Shown here: positions 44,101 to 51,928 of the stretch, one piece after another
Position numbering within the stretch: the first letter of the stretch is position 1
How the letters are laid out: each line of letters starts with the position of its first letter
Source of the DNA: Endozoicomonas sp. 4G
Lineage (GTDB): Bacteria > Pseudomonadota > Gammaproteobacteria > Pseudomonadales > Endozoicomonadaceae
Assembly: GCF_023822025.1 (NCBI RefSeq)
Contig: NZ_CP082909.1
Coordinates: 2,470,001 to 2,534,000, forward strand
Length of the DNA stretch: 64,000 bases
Direction: 5' to 3'
Notes under the pieces: generated by a model
What the model was told of the DNA's origin: nothing
The model's database searches: none
The model's input: the letters and a program-made list of their open reading frames with translations, nothing else
Position numbers and translations under genes: made by a program

Positions 44101-44464
44101 TTTAGTGAAAAGCAGTATGCCGACACAGCTGAAGCTGAATCTGGCAAGGTATTTGAGCGAGAGTGAATGCTCGAAGAACATACCGATACACGAGGACAGT
44201 AACTTCCACAAACTCTCTGACCTTGTCGCTACGATTTTGGACTGCAACACAAGTATTGATCGGGTCGTCACTACATCCGCTAACTTGGAGCAGCTGCACA
44301 AAGGTATGCAACAATTGCTGCGACAAGAGCTTGGTGAATTGTCTGCAGAGATTGCTTTGACGACAGAGCAGGCTCTTATGAAACACATAAGCAAACGAGG
44401 TGAAGATTACGTTCAGCTCTATGCAGGTTGGAATAACCACGTTAGAAAGAGTGTTGTTTTATGA
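41198..44464 (+). CDS. HerA/VirB4-type ATPase with glycine-zipper segment
   Basis: The protein has 1088 residues. The carboxy-terminal half is a HerA-like (DUF87) pumping ATPase: Walker A GATGSGKS at 574-581, PAKGEYKHVFG, a Walker B region with VTVLEEAHNILQ, and FIIADQSPSAVHLSAIRNTNTKVIMRLPDESDRQ. The amino-terminal ~280 residues hold a mixed domain (AAGYAVFLYLKSDQQDTLVYIGTRG) resembling those that precede HerA in some defence ATPases. Between them is a long Ser/Thr-rich low-complexity stretch interrupted at about 298-329 by a glycine-rich hydrophobic segment (LLLGGAAVAGGTIAGGPLGA) that could enter a membrane. It begins five bases after the preceding stop and overlaps the nuclease gene by ATGA. 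Probable motor of the system. Confidence 0.85.
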   Translation: MNHPIQGVGSLSIQEKTQLAFQRRTQQALENTRDLVNKSYLAEMKHYDVIPTGSSTTTQLNRAGDVRIFRVERLVQENKQSVLESITATYTALGAAGYAVFLYLKSDQQDTLVYIGTRGEPGQMLGKNAGDLLQEAFKGHFPGSHLEPMDADAVNILLNGLNGEPNESSGTVTAVSSVPSLSTEDQEHFMQGLERFIDAAEGRAYQGLILAEPISMPALNTVRTGYEQVATQLSSIVKRQLSYGLQDSQSINESISLGLSQSLGESLGLTETKGSSETNTKSTSHTHTTSDSTSSPDKLGLLLGGAAVAGGTIAGGPLGAVVGGQLGSMFAKTHTTGTSDSSSSSDSYASSTSASTAHSRTTTATDTRSRTDSHSIGQTVGSTQQLSYEVTDKTVQGMLDKIDHHLNRINEAKSYGGWHTAAYFISDNAAASESLASLFLGLTRGSHSNSEDFAMTTWSHQQAKSITPWLAQLMHPRLSPAFKGNAHIQYLTPATLVSGKEMALQLSLPRRSTSTVVVQEAAAFGRTVQRVDSIKTSGSERILNLGHIRHLWSDLPQKIELDIDHLTGHTFVTGATGSGKSNTVYQLLSKLNQHNIPFMVIEPAKGEYKHVFGHHVDVRVLGTNHKHTELLKINPFSFPPDTHVLEHVDRLIEIFNVCWPMYAAMPAILKDAILQSYEQCGWDLITSETQTESFIFPTFADLLLQLERVIDSSSYSQELKSNYAGALLTRVKSLANGLNGQIFSSDELSNEVLFDHNVIVDLSRVGSQETKSLIMGLLIVKLSEYRAEQAEMNQPLKHVTVLEEAHNILQSSTSSGGEGSNIAEKSVEMISNAIAEMRTYGEGFIIADQSPSAVHLSAIRNTNTKVIMRLPDESDRQLAGRSAALSDDQLDELARLPRGVAAVYQNDWLEPVLCKVNRFLGKEQSYHYQSDDPDLWHEKQFRRDVVSWLVSPRCREGTAIDVETLKNGLVKSSMPTQLKLNLARYLSESECSKNIPIHEDSNFHKLSDLVATILDCNTSIDRVVTTSANLEQLHKGMQQLLRQELGELSAEIALTTEQALMKHISKRGEDYVQLYAGWNNHVRKSVVL

Positions 44465-45162
44465 ACGATATGCAGAGGCTGAAGGAGTTCTCGGCTGAGC
44501 AAAAGGCACCGGTTTTTAACTCTTTTGAGAAAATAGAACTTACTCCGGACGAGCTTAAAGCGTTCGACAGGCCTATATCTGAAAGCCTGTCAGAGGGTAA
44601 GGGCACCGTCGATGCAACATTTGAAAGCGTCGTAAAAGATGGGAAGGAGGTTAATAGTAGTGTTACCAGGCTCTCACCTGGTGAAAAAGGCAACTGGAAT
44701 CAAGCATTGAATGAACCGCCTTTGCGGCCCGATCATACTTATCAGGTAGGAGGTTATGATTATCAGACAGAAAGTGAGGGGCGGGTATCAAAAGTGACCG
44801 GTCAGCTGGAGCTGAGTACTCAGGATCGGAACACCTATCAACAAATTAAATCCGCTGAAGCCGGTGGTATCAAGGATGGACGTGAGGGTGATGATGGCGG
44901 CCACATGATTGCTTCCATATTTAATGGGCCAGGTGAGCAAATCAACCTGTTACCCATGGAATCTAATCTCAACCGTGGTGAGTGGAAAAGAATGGAGAAC
45001 AAGTGGGCTGCTGCGTTGGCTGAAGAGCCACCAAAGCAGGTTTCTGTGGAAATTCGTCCCATTTATGAAGAGGGAAGCAAACGACCATCATCTTTTGATG
45101 TCTTCTATGAAGTTGATGGGAAAGAGCATTTTTCATCCTTTGAAAATGGGGTAAGGGCTTAA
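44461..45162 (+). CDS. DNA/RNA non-specific endonuclease, toxin-like
   Basis: The protein has 233 residues. The last ~130 form an EndoNS_2-type nuclease: the DRGH-like motif is DDGGHMIAS (His148 as general base), with FNGPGEQINLLPMESNLNRGEWKRMEN giving the Asn and Glu metal-site residues. The first 100 residues are a short, hydrophilic leader (LTPDELKAFDRPISESL) without a signal peptide, PAAR, LXG or RHS part. This nuclease type is the toxic tip of many polymorphic toxins such as YeeF, and the next gene is its usual immunity partner. It overlaps the ATPase gene by four bases, so dosage is tied to it. Likely effector of the operon. Confidence 0.82.
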   Translation: MNDMQRLKEFSAEQKAPVFNSFEKIELTPDELKAFDRPISESLSEGKGTVDATFESVVKDGKEVNSSVTRLSPGEKGNWNQALNEPPLRPDHTYQVGGYDYQTESEGRVSKVTGQLELSTQDRNTYQQIKSAEAGGIKDGREGDDGGHMIASIFNGPGEQINLLPMESNLNRGEWKRMENKWAAALAEEPPKQVSVEIRPIYEEGSKRPSSFDVFYEVDGKEHFSSFENGVRA

Positions 45163-45164
45163 AT

Positions 45165-45503
45165 ATGACAATCGACGATTTGTACCAAAGCATTGCGGAC
45201 AACATTACTGCTAACGTCACAGAAGACTGGAATACAGCACACATTACGGCAGAAAGAACTGGTGATGATGCATTAAGCCTGGAAGGTGGATACGATAAGG
45301 GCGAGGGCGTATTTACTCCTTTTAAATTTCGTAACTTTGATCGCAGGATTATTGTCGACTTTCACCAATTGCACAAAATCACCACCGAAGGGGGTAGTAA
45401 CCGTTGGAACAGAGCAAGATACACACTCCACCGGGATGGAAAAATTTCTATTGACTTCCAGTGGGATCAAAAGTTGGCTGATGAAGTAGAAGACAATCTC
45501 TGA
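45165..45503 (+). CDS. YezG/DUF600-like immunity protein
   Basis: The protein has 112 residues. The pattern MTIDDLYQSIADNITANVTEDW, later NRWNRARYTLHRDGKISIDFQWD, matches the small YezG (DUF600) immunity proteins that neutralise EndoNS_2-type nucleases. Acidic overall, no signal peptide, so it acts in the cytoplasm. It starts two bases after the nuclease stop. The presence of an immunity gene implies that the nuclease is dangerous to its own host before triggering. It is the last gene of the operon. Confidence 0.7.
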   Translation: MTIDDLYQSIADNITANVTEDWNTAHITAERTGDDALSLEGGYDKGEGVFTPFKFRNFDRRIIVDFHQLHKITTEGGSNRWNRARYTLHRDGKISIDFQWDQKLADEVEDNL

Positions 45504-45733
45504 ACGGTAGTATCGTTATAAGCTTCAGTGGAGTGGTTATAGTTCTCCGGACACATAAATACGGGTAATATAAGAACCGTAAGTATTCCGTGAACCCATG
45601 ACCACCCTGCCACCGGCTTGTCGCTGATAGCGTGCTTTTAATGGGCTTCATGATTGGTTAAACCAGCTGATACTCGTTAGACGATTTCGATACTCTTCAA
45701 CAAATTCATCCACACGAGCCAGTTCCGAATGAC

Positions 45734-46031
45734 TCAGTTGGTCAGCAGCAAGATACCTCTGAACCAGAAGCGGCCCTGTAAAAAGCCTTGTCCATCGATC
45801 CAAATTTCATCTCGTGTCCACTCTCTGGCAGGCATCTGATTGATATGCAAAACCACATAATAGTGATTCAACATGACAGCATAGGCGCAGACTTCTATAG
45901 AAAAGATTGAAACCAGTTCCCTGAGCTTGTCTACAACCCACTGCCGACGGTGCTCGTAGTTTTTGCGCGTTAAATGATACTCTCTACACAAATACGCTCT
46001 GCGTACGCATCAAGCTATACAGTGATAATAA
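45734..46031 (-). pseudogene. RAYT/IS200-like Y1 transposase, decayed
   Basis: The readable part (RRAYLCREYHLTRKNYEHRR, then YAVMLNHYYVVLHINQ) matches REP-associated tyrosine transposases. An in-frame TGA at 46010-46012 interrupts the amino end (YHCIA-stop-CVRRAY), the second His of the HUH pair is Tyr (HYY instead of HYH), and most of the middle after TRDE is deleted before GRFW. Non-functional. The ~230 bases between it and the immunity gene contain nothing I recognise. Confidence 0.75.
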
Positions 46032-46129
46032 GGGGTGGAACTTGGATCCATCAGAGAACTTCGCGCACGAGTCATAATCTCTCCTGACGGAACTGAAAAT
46101 CAGCGACAGGAAAAAAGTGGGCAGGCTGG

Positions 46130-46613
46130 TTTGTTTGTCAAATGTAAGGGCGTCCTTTTAGTCGTTATTACCGGACCTACTGGCGTGGGTAAAACCTGGC
46201 TGGCCTGTGCCCTTGCACAAAAAGCCTGCCGTGATGGTTACACTGTCCGGTATGTAAGGCTACCCAAGTTGCTACAGGACTTGAACCTGGCTCTTGCTGA
46301 TGGACGTTATCCGAAACTGATGACAGCGCTGGCCAAGACTGACCTGCTCTTGTTAGACGACTGGGGTCTGTCTCCTCTTACGGAAGGTCAGCGTCGGGAT
46401 CTACTGGAAATTGTAGAAGACAGCCATAACCTCAAGAACACCATGATCACCAGCCAAATGCCGGTCGAGCACTGGCATGAACTGATCGGTGATCCGACCC
46501 TTGTGGATGCCATTCTGGATAGGCTGATTCACAGCGCTCACAGGGCTCCCCTGAAGGGTGAGTCACTCCGTAAGAAAGAGGGAAAACTGGCAAAGTCCGA
46601 ACATAAGTCCTAA
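46130..46613 (+). pseudogene. istB: IstB-like ATPase of an IS21-family element, 5'-truncated
   Basis: About 160 residues of an IstB transposition helper: Walker A GPTGVGKTW, Walker B LLLLDDWGLSPL, SQMPVEHWHELIGDP and the family ending AILDRLIHSAHR...LKGESLRKK. The amino-terminal third is missing, replaced by unrelated codons from about 46035, and no istA gene is nearby. A relic of an IS21-type insertion. Confidence 0.8.
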
Positions 46614-46715
46614 ACTCCATTCCGATGCGTCGCTGCGCTCCGAAAGGGGGGTAGCCGGATGTTACTGGACTGAGTGGCCGAATGCACCGGAATAGCCACT
46701 ATGCCGATTAGGCGC
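46614..46715 (+). other. Possible degraded attC before EVE-like cassette
   Basis: The next cassette appears to begin at TTAGGCGC (46708-46715), since it ends with ACGCCTAAG at 47200-47208. The core G before TTAGG is displaced (GATTAGGCGC). Upstream is a G/C-rich foldable stretch (CCGGATG...CACCGG). Evidence is partial. Confidence 0.4.
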
Positions 46716-46750
46716 AAAAAAATATAAATATCGAGGTAAACGAGAAGGTT

Positions 46751-47194
46751 ATGAAAGAAGTAAATTATTGGCACATGCAAATGCATCCAGACGACAAATT
46801 ATATGGTGAAGATCACGTATTCTCAATACTTGAACACCAAAAAATAATTGGCTTGGGAAATTGGGAAGCAGGTGAACATATAATCGCTTCCTTCCGGAAC
46901 AATATTAAAGTAAATGATATTGTCGCTATAAAAAATGGTGCAAAGTTAATTGCTCTCGTTCAGGTTATTGGTGGTTGGTACGAGGTAAAAGACGATGGGT
47001 CTGAAACTGGCTGGATTGAAAATAGAAGACCTATTAGAGTTCTTGACTGGGCTATAGAAGATAAATATTTACCGCAACCGAGAGGTACTCTAAAGCCGTG
47101 TCGAAGCAATGTAGAAACGACCAAAGTAATAAAAGATTGGTTCAATCAAGTTAAAGTTTCATTTGCTAAAAGAAAGATCAACCTGTTTGTCTAA
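46751..47194 (+). CDS. EVE/PUA-like cassette protein
   Basis: The protein has 147 residues. YWHMQMHPDD at the start, IIGLGNW, FRNNIKVNDIVAIKNGAKLIALVQVIGGWYEV and the final RPIRVLDW fit the EVE/PUA-like barrel, which reads modified bases in DNA or RNA and is often fused to McrB- or HNH-type restriction proteins. Here it is a stand-alone domain carried as a cassette. An HNH nuclease cassette is next to it, so the two may act together as a modification-dependent pair, though they are separated by an attC. Preceded by GAGAAGGTT as ribosome site. Confidence 0.65.
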   Translation: MKEVNYWHMQMHPDDKLYGEDHVFSILEHQKIIGLGNWEAGEHIIASFRNNIKVNDIVAIKNGAKLIALVQVIGGWYEVKDDGSETGWIENRRPIRVLDWAIEDKYLPQPRGTLKPCRSNVETTKVIKDWFNQVKVSFAKRKINLFV

Positions 47195-47198
47195 ATCA

Positions 47199-47280
47199 AA
47201 CGCCTAAGAAGTTCGTGCTGTCGCCAGCAAGCTAACTGGGAGGCTGCTTGTCGCGGCGTCCCAAACGCAGGCGTTATGGC
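47199..47280 (+). other. attC site between EVE-like and HNH cassettes
   Basis: CAAACGCCTAAG ... CAGGCGTTATGGC: ends are complementary (AACGCC/GGCGTT) and the interior folds. GTTATGGC (47273-47280) pairs with AGCCATAA at 48125-48132, the far end of the HNH cassette. Confidence 0.75.
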
Positions 47281-47304
47281 TCTCACAAAAAATAAGGAGT
47301 AATT

Positions 47305-48126
47305 ATGGAAAAAGTAAGAAGACTTGAACCCTTACCTGAAACAAAAAGGGAATTATTTTTACTTTCAGGTAATAAATGTGCATTTCCTAGTTGTGAACAA
47401 ATATTGCTTAATCAATTTGGTCACTTCATTGGAGAAATCTGCCACATCGAAGCGGCAAAAAGTGGTGGAGAAAGATTTAATCCAAATCAAACAAATGAAG
47501 AAAGAAGACATATATCTAACTTGGTTTTGATGTGCCCAACACACCATGAAGTTACAGATAATGTGCAAAAATACCCTGTTAGAAAAATGCAAGAAATTAA
47601 AAGATTGCATGAAAGCAAGGCGTATTCAGGAAATGGTTTAACATCGAGTGATGCCGAAAGTTTTATTGATAGCACCTTTATATATGAACCGGTTTCATTA
47701 AAAAACGTTAATGTTTTACCAACACATGAATTCGGTGTTAGTAGTGATGAAATTATTAACACAGTCAACGATCTAATTAAGATTATTGCAAGAGTTCCAA
47801 GGCAAACCAGGAGCCTTCTCGCACACTGCATACTAAGCTCATCTGGTGAATATTATCTTGAATTTGATCCAAGAGAAATTAGAACGCGACTCAGAATACG
47901 TGATGAGGAAGTTATGTCGCATGCGGCAATATTGCAGCGATTTGACTTAATGTCTGATGTAGACAATGATGAGTACCCACATGCATTAAGGCAGTATGTA
48001 ATTTCTCCAGATAGGAATGACGATCAAGTCTGGTTTTTAATAATGCTCAGAGAAAAAGGGCTATCAAACCCAAGATTACTGCTAGACATTATTGAAAATT
48101 TGAACTTTATACACTTGGAAGCCTAG
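47305..48126 (+). CDS. HNH endonuclease cassette protein
   Basis: The protein has 273 residues. An HNH domain occupies residues 25-85: CAFPSC, ICHIEAAKSGGERFNP, and NLVLMCPTHHEV (Cys25, Cys30, His47, Asn72, Cys77, His80, His81). This is the common CHIxA-type HNH of restriction and signalling-linked nucleases. The rest (DEIINTVNDLIKIIARVPR and a winged-helix-like tail) may be a sensor or DNA-binding part. The gene is AT-rich and lies inside well-defined cassette ends. A good ribosome site (AATAAGGAG) precedes the ATG. Likely defence cargo. Confidence 0.75.
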   Translation: MEKVRRLEPLPETKRELFLLSGNKCAFPSCEQILLNQFGHFIGEICHIEAAKSGGERFNPNQTNEERRHISNLVLMCPTHHEVTDNVQKYPVRKMQEIKRLHESKAYSGNGLTSSDAESFIDSTFIYEPVSLKNVNVLPTHEFGVSSDEIINTVNDLIKIIARVPRQTRSLLAHCILSSSGEYYLEFDPREIRTRLRIRDEEVMSHAAILQRFDLMSDVDNDEYPHALRQYVISPDRNDDQVWFLIMLREKGLSNPRLLLDIIENLNFIHLEA

Positions 48127-48260
48127 CCATAAATCGGGTAGCTGGAGGATTCTAACCTCCAGCCCCTACATAGCATACGGGTCCACACTACGCTAGTCAC
48201 CAAGGATGGTGAAACCTGATCCATAAGTCTTTCAGAGAAACAAGCCCAAGGTTTGTAAGT
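48125..48260 (-). mobile_element. Group IIC-like intron 3' end inserted in attC
   Basis: Read on the minus strand, a domain VI-type hairpin (GGCTGGAGG...CCTCCAGC) ends in CTACCCGAT and is joined directly to TTATGGCTAGG, the attC of the HNH cassette. Group IIC-attC introns are known to insert in attC bottom strands in this orientation. Domain V upstream of the hairpin is poorly preserved (GTGTGGACCCGTATG). Confidence 0.55.
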
Positions 48261-48475
48261 AAACTGTCGTTCAATACCTACTGCACTGCAAACGTTTTGA
48301 CCAACCGGTAATACCCTTTGCTACTGGCCGCTATCGAAGCGACTTTGATATGATCAACACCTGGCTTAATCAGATTTCTATAACCGGTTTTCGGTTTACG
48401 CCACTGTTTGATAAAACAGCATCGGATCCGCCGACATATCCACTCATCCAGTTGCAGTACACGGCGATTATGATT
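48197..48475 (-). pseudogene. Group II intron maturase domain remnant
   Basis: The translation LQLDEWICRRIRCCFIKQWR, KPKTGYRNLIKPGVDH, SSKGYYRLVKTFAVQ-stop-VLNDSLL and LGLVSLKDLWIRFHHPW is the GIIM maturase-specific domain that ends intron reverse transcriptases. One in-frame TAG lies within it, and the RT domain itself is gone. It belongs to the intron end just downstream. Confidence 0.8.
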
Positions 48476-48479
48476 TTAT

Positions 48480-48690
48480 AAATCGCACATCAATTGCTAC
48501 AGGGCATTGACTTTGGAGCGCCCCGTGTACCGGGTGAGTCCCATCTCCTGCATATGGCCGAAGGGCAGCTCCACAATGGCGAGACGTTTGCTGTAAATCC
48601 GTTTACCGTATGCGCCAAGAAAACCACCGCCATAGCCAGCCCAGGCTGAACGATCTATTCTTTAGATACTTTCACTGCCTAGGGCAGAAG
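48480..48690 (-). pseudogene. DDE transposase carboxy-terminal remnant
   Basis: The minus-strand reading GAYGKRIYSKRLAIVELPFG, HMQEMGLTRYTGRSKVNAL resembles the end of a DDE transposase (E...VE..FG... G..K.) as in IS1182- or IS4-like elements. It is cut by stops and fused to the maturase remnant. Family assignment is tentative. Confidence 0.4.
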
Positions 48691-48703
48691 CTACTCCAGC
48701 TCA

Positions 48704-51700
48704 TCAACCGTGTCGCATAGGGAGAGCCCAACCCAACGACCCCAAAGGCGACGAATCAACCGAACAACTATTTCGAGTTCCCAAACATAAGCCCGATAAA
48801 GCATCTTCACCATCAAAGCCAATTCTGCCTGCCTTTTGCCCACCCCTACCCTGCCAACGCCTCAAGTACCAATCACTAAACCCTCCCGCTGCTCGCCCAA
48901 AAGCCTCCGTCTTTACTAATTCCCCCTTGACCCGTGACACCTGTTTAAGCCCATTAGCTCTCGCTCTTTGCGCCGAATAACGCTCCATCTGTTGCAAAGA
49001 CCGACAGCAAACCGAATATCGCCATTCCCGGTTCTTGCCATCCCGCACCTGATAGCTCTGGTGCTGAATTCCCAACCGTTTTGACAGCAGATAATTGTTT
49101 ACATAATCAGTAGGATTTTTGGGTCGTATGATTTTCTGGTCGCAACCACGTCCGGCAATCATGGAACCGGGTATCAGTTTCAAACGTTGCAATGCCCACT
49201 GGTCTTTCTCGTCCATTGCCATAATGCGATCAACGACTTCGTTGGCTTCCTTCCGGCTCCAGGAATCCAGAAATACATAGTCAGCCTGATACAAAGGTTC
49301 CAGCAGGTAATGCAGGTATTTTTGCAGCATTGACTGGAACTTTCGATGGCAGAGGGGGTTATCAGGATCATCTTCTATTACGTCAAAGCCTCTGGCAGCG
49401 GAAAAGTAATTCAGGCTGTTCAGCCCTGTATCCAGCCAGAAGTTGCAATCCGCTTCCGTCAGCTCTGACGGGGTAATCCCAAGCCCTCCACATATCCGGT
49501 AACGCTGACAGCTGATTTGTTCAGCTTCCGTTTTGAACGGCAAAGCGTTTAATTGCTGAAATTCTATTTCAGTTAAGCATTTTGCCTGAACCAGCTTTTT
49601 CGGCAGTTCATCTCTGTGTTGCTGTCGTATAGCTTTTAAGTCATCTGCCGTATTGCTGTAATCGCTGTTGAGGCAAAGACTGTCTGACAGTGGCGTTACC
49701 GTTAGTTTCCTTTGCTCCAGATAATCCCACAGGGCATTGGCTCCCAGGCTCAACAGTCGAGCCTTGTCTGCTCTGATTCTCTCAACAAATCCCACGTAAT
49801 CTCCGGCATAGCCGGAACCCGGATGATCAAATTGCTCCATGTGTTCAAGGCAGTGAATACGCTGTATGAAATCCTCGCAGTCTTTTGTAGGCGGCATTAA
49901 ATCAGCGACTACGGTAAAATCTGTGGTTTTGCGGAAGCGGAACATCTGCTGCATCACCGCTGGGGCATCCAGTTTGTTGTAACTGAATACATAGCAGTGG
50001 TTCGGTTTTACGCTGGTGACGGACAAACCGCCAACGATCGCGGGAGAATACAAAATCACCGAATACTTCTTCGCTTCCTCATTGGGATTTTGCAGGAAAG
50101 CTTTTTCTTCAGGACGACTACTGTTGTCAGCATGAATAGCTAAACAGGCTTTATCCGGGAAGCGTTGCTCTATCTGAGCTTTTATGTCATTCACCAGATT
50201 TTTGCTGTCGGCTGCAACGGTAATCACCTCACCAAGCCCTACCCTGTCCAGCATGTCTGAGATCACGGCATTTCTGGCTTTGATGCCAGTGCCGAATCGG
50301 ACCCTGATTCCCCTTTCTTCAAAGGGTTTCTCGTAAACCTCCATTCGATCGGTTAAATGCGGATACCACTCTCTGAACTGTCGTATGTCTGCTGAAGACA
50401 AATCCGCATCCATGCACAGAACTAAACCACCGCCTTCTATAGTTTTCTCGATCAAATCCAACAATGCATACAATACGCTGTCAGGCTGCCTTATCTGGCC
50501 ACTGGCAAATGCTGCCAGAATCTGGGTGATCTCATCCAGAATCAATACATCCATTTTTTTGATTTTACCTTCCGGATCCCGGTAAACCGGGGTCACCTGT
50601 GGTTTGATCAGGCTATGGATGGTGGTAGCCATTCTGTTCACCATTGCGGCATCGTCAGGGTGAACATTCTGGTAATGATCCAGCCCAAAACTCTCAGCGA
50701 TTTCTTGTGTCAGCGCACGGTTGGCATTGATGGATAGAATTCGGGCTGGACTCTTCTGGCTCAGAGCCTGTACCAAAGCTCTCGATGTTTTAGTTTTCCC
50801 GGTCCCATGTCCAGCCTTTATAAAGATCAGCTGTTCAGGGCTTAGATCAATAGTTCGGGGACTGATCGTGCCAGAGATCGGGTGATAGTGTTTTCCTAAA
50901 GCCTTGATGAGTTTTGCAGAGAAGCTGTCGCTTTGCCGAACAACATCCAAATCCTGCTGCCTGAAGCCATAGAGCTTATGGGCCAAAGCCTTTAGCGTGT
51001 CAGGATGAAGACAAAATCGGCAGGTCATGGCTATTGTTTCCATGAACTGTTGTTCAGACAGCTTGGCAGGCACCTGTTTATGGAACCGTTGAATCAACTT
51101 GAGTGCGACACCTGCGGCCTGTGCAGGGTCTGTGTCGCTTACATTTTTTAATGTGCCGATCGCCCGCTGGTAGTTCTGGTAACGAATGGCCTCGATGCAG
51201 TGAGGCTGAATCAGAACCTTCTCCGGCTCTACAGGTCTGATGTGCTGTCGCAATGGCTGACTGAGTTGCTGTTTGACAGCTTCTATCCCATGTTGCTGTC
51301 GTACATCACTCCAGTCATCACCGTACTGTACCGGTACAATCCATTGGAGGCCGGTACGCTGGCAAGCAAAAATTCCTGGCAGGTCGTGATCCAGAGCCAC
51401 CACCATCTGATTCTTCAGATGGGGCCACTGCTTTGTTAGCAGGGTCACAATAGCGGGCGCATTATTTTCGCCAACAATACTGATCACCGGTTCGTTGGTG
51501 GCCAGAAATACACTGACGGCATCCGCCATGCCTCCTACTATGCGAAGTGTACCGCTGTATTGAGACAGCTCATCAACTGCTATACCGACCGGAGCAAAAC
51601 ACGTCGCGGTCCTGGTATCACGGGTGACTTTCTTGTTGTCCTTTTCGCTAAAGCGATCTGGGCATCGCTTGTGAAGTACTCCTCTGGCGTAAATTCGTTC

Positions 51701-51928
51701 ATAGCCACATAACTGCCCTTGGGTATTGGTCAGGGGGTATTCAATACAGTCGCCATACCAGCGGTCTTTGGTGACCCGTAGTCCGATGAGCTGACGCAAT
51801 AATTCCAGGTTGAGCTGTTTTTCCTGAAGGTAGCCTGTAGGGTCAGTCGCCGGTTTACTATTTCGTGGAGTGGTGAGGAAGTGTTTATGCTGACCAAAGA
51901 CGTCGGATAATGGGAATACTGTGTGCAT
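48704..51928 (-). CDS. Plasmid-type primase-helicase (CyRepA1-like)
   Basis: The protein has 1074 residues from the ATG at 51928 (a GTG three codons earlier is possible). The amino third has a TOPRIM-like domain: VGGMADAVSVFL, SIVGENNAPA and VALDHDLPG with the DxD metal site, as in DnaG-type primases. A helicase-like NTPase follows: Walker A AGHGTGKTKTS at about 374-384, DEAD-type box in MDVLILDEITQILAAF, and later motifs (YSPAIVGGLSVTS, MQQMFRFRKTTDF). This architecture is seen in CyRepA1-type plasmid replication proteins and origin-binding helicases. It would let the element replicate autonomously. It is transcribed alone, away from the regulator at 52.4 kb. Confidence 0.75.
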   Translation of the reverse strand: MHTVFPLSDVFGQHKHFLTTPRNSKPATDPTGYLQEKQLNLELLRQLIGLRVTKDRWYGDCIEYPLTNTQGQLCGYERIYARGVLHKRCPDRFSEKDNKKVTRDTRTATCFAPVGIAVDELSQYSGTLRIVGGMADAVSVFLATNEPVISIVGENNAPAIVTLLTKQWPHLKNQMVVALDHDLPGIFACQRTGLQWIVPVQYGDDWSDVRQQHGIEAVKQQLSQPLRQHIRPVEPEKVLIQPHCIEAIRYQNYQRAIGTLKNVSDTDPAQAAGVALKLIQRFHKQVPAKLSEQQFMETIAMTCRFCLHPDTLKALAHKLYGFRQQDLDVVRQSDSFSAKLIKALGKHYHPISGTISPRTIDLSPEQLIFIKAGHGTGKTKTSRALVQALSQKSPARILSINANRALTQEIAESFGLDHYQNVHPDDAAMVNRMATTIHSLIKPQVTPVYRDPEGKIKKMDVLILDEITQILAAFASGQIRQPDSVLYALLDLIEKTIEGGGLVLCMDADLSSADIRQFREWYPHLTDRMEVYEKPFEERGIRVRFGTGIKARNAVISDMLDRVGLGEVITVAADSKNLVNDIKAQIEQRFPDKACLAIHADNSSRPEEKAFLQNPNEEAKKYSVILYSPAIVGGLSVTSVKPNHCYVFSYNKLDAPAVMQQMFRFRKTTDFTVVADLMPPTKDCEDFIQRIHCLEHMEQFDHPGSGYAGDYVGFVERIRADKARLLSLGANALWDYLEQRKLTVTPLSDSLCLNSDYSNTADDLKAIRQQHRDELPKKLVQAKCLTEIEFQQLNALPFKTEAEQISCQRYRICGGLGITPSELTEADCNFWLDTGLNSLNYFSAARGFDVIEDDPDNPLCHRKFQSMLQKYLHYLLEPLYQADYVFLDSWSRKEANEVVDRIMAMDEKDQWALQRLKLIPGSMIAGRGCDQKIIRPKNPTDYVNNYLLSKRLGIQHQSYQVRDGKNREWRYSVCCRSLQQMERYSAQRARANGLKQVSRVKGELVKTEAFGRAAGGFSDWYLRRWQGRGGQKAGRIGFDGEDALSGLCLGTRNSCSVDSSPLGSLGWALPMRHG

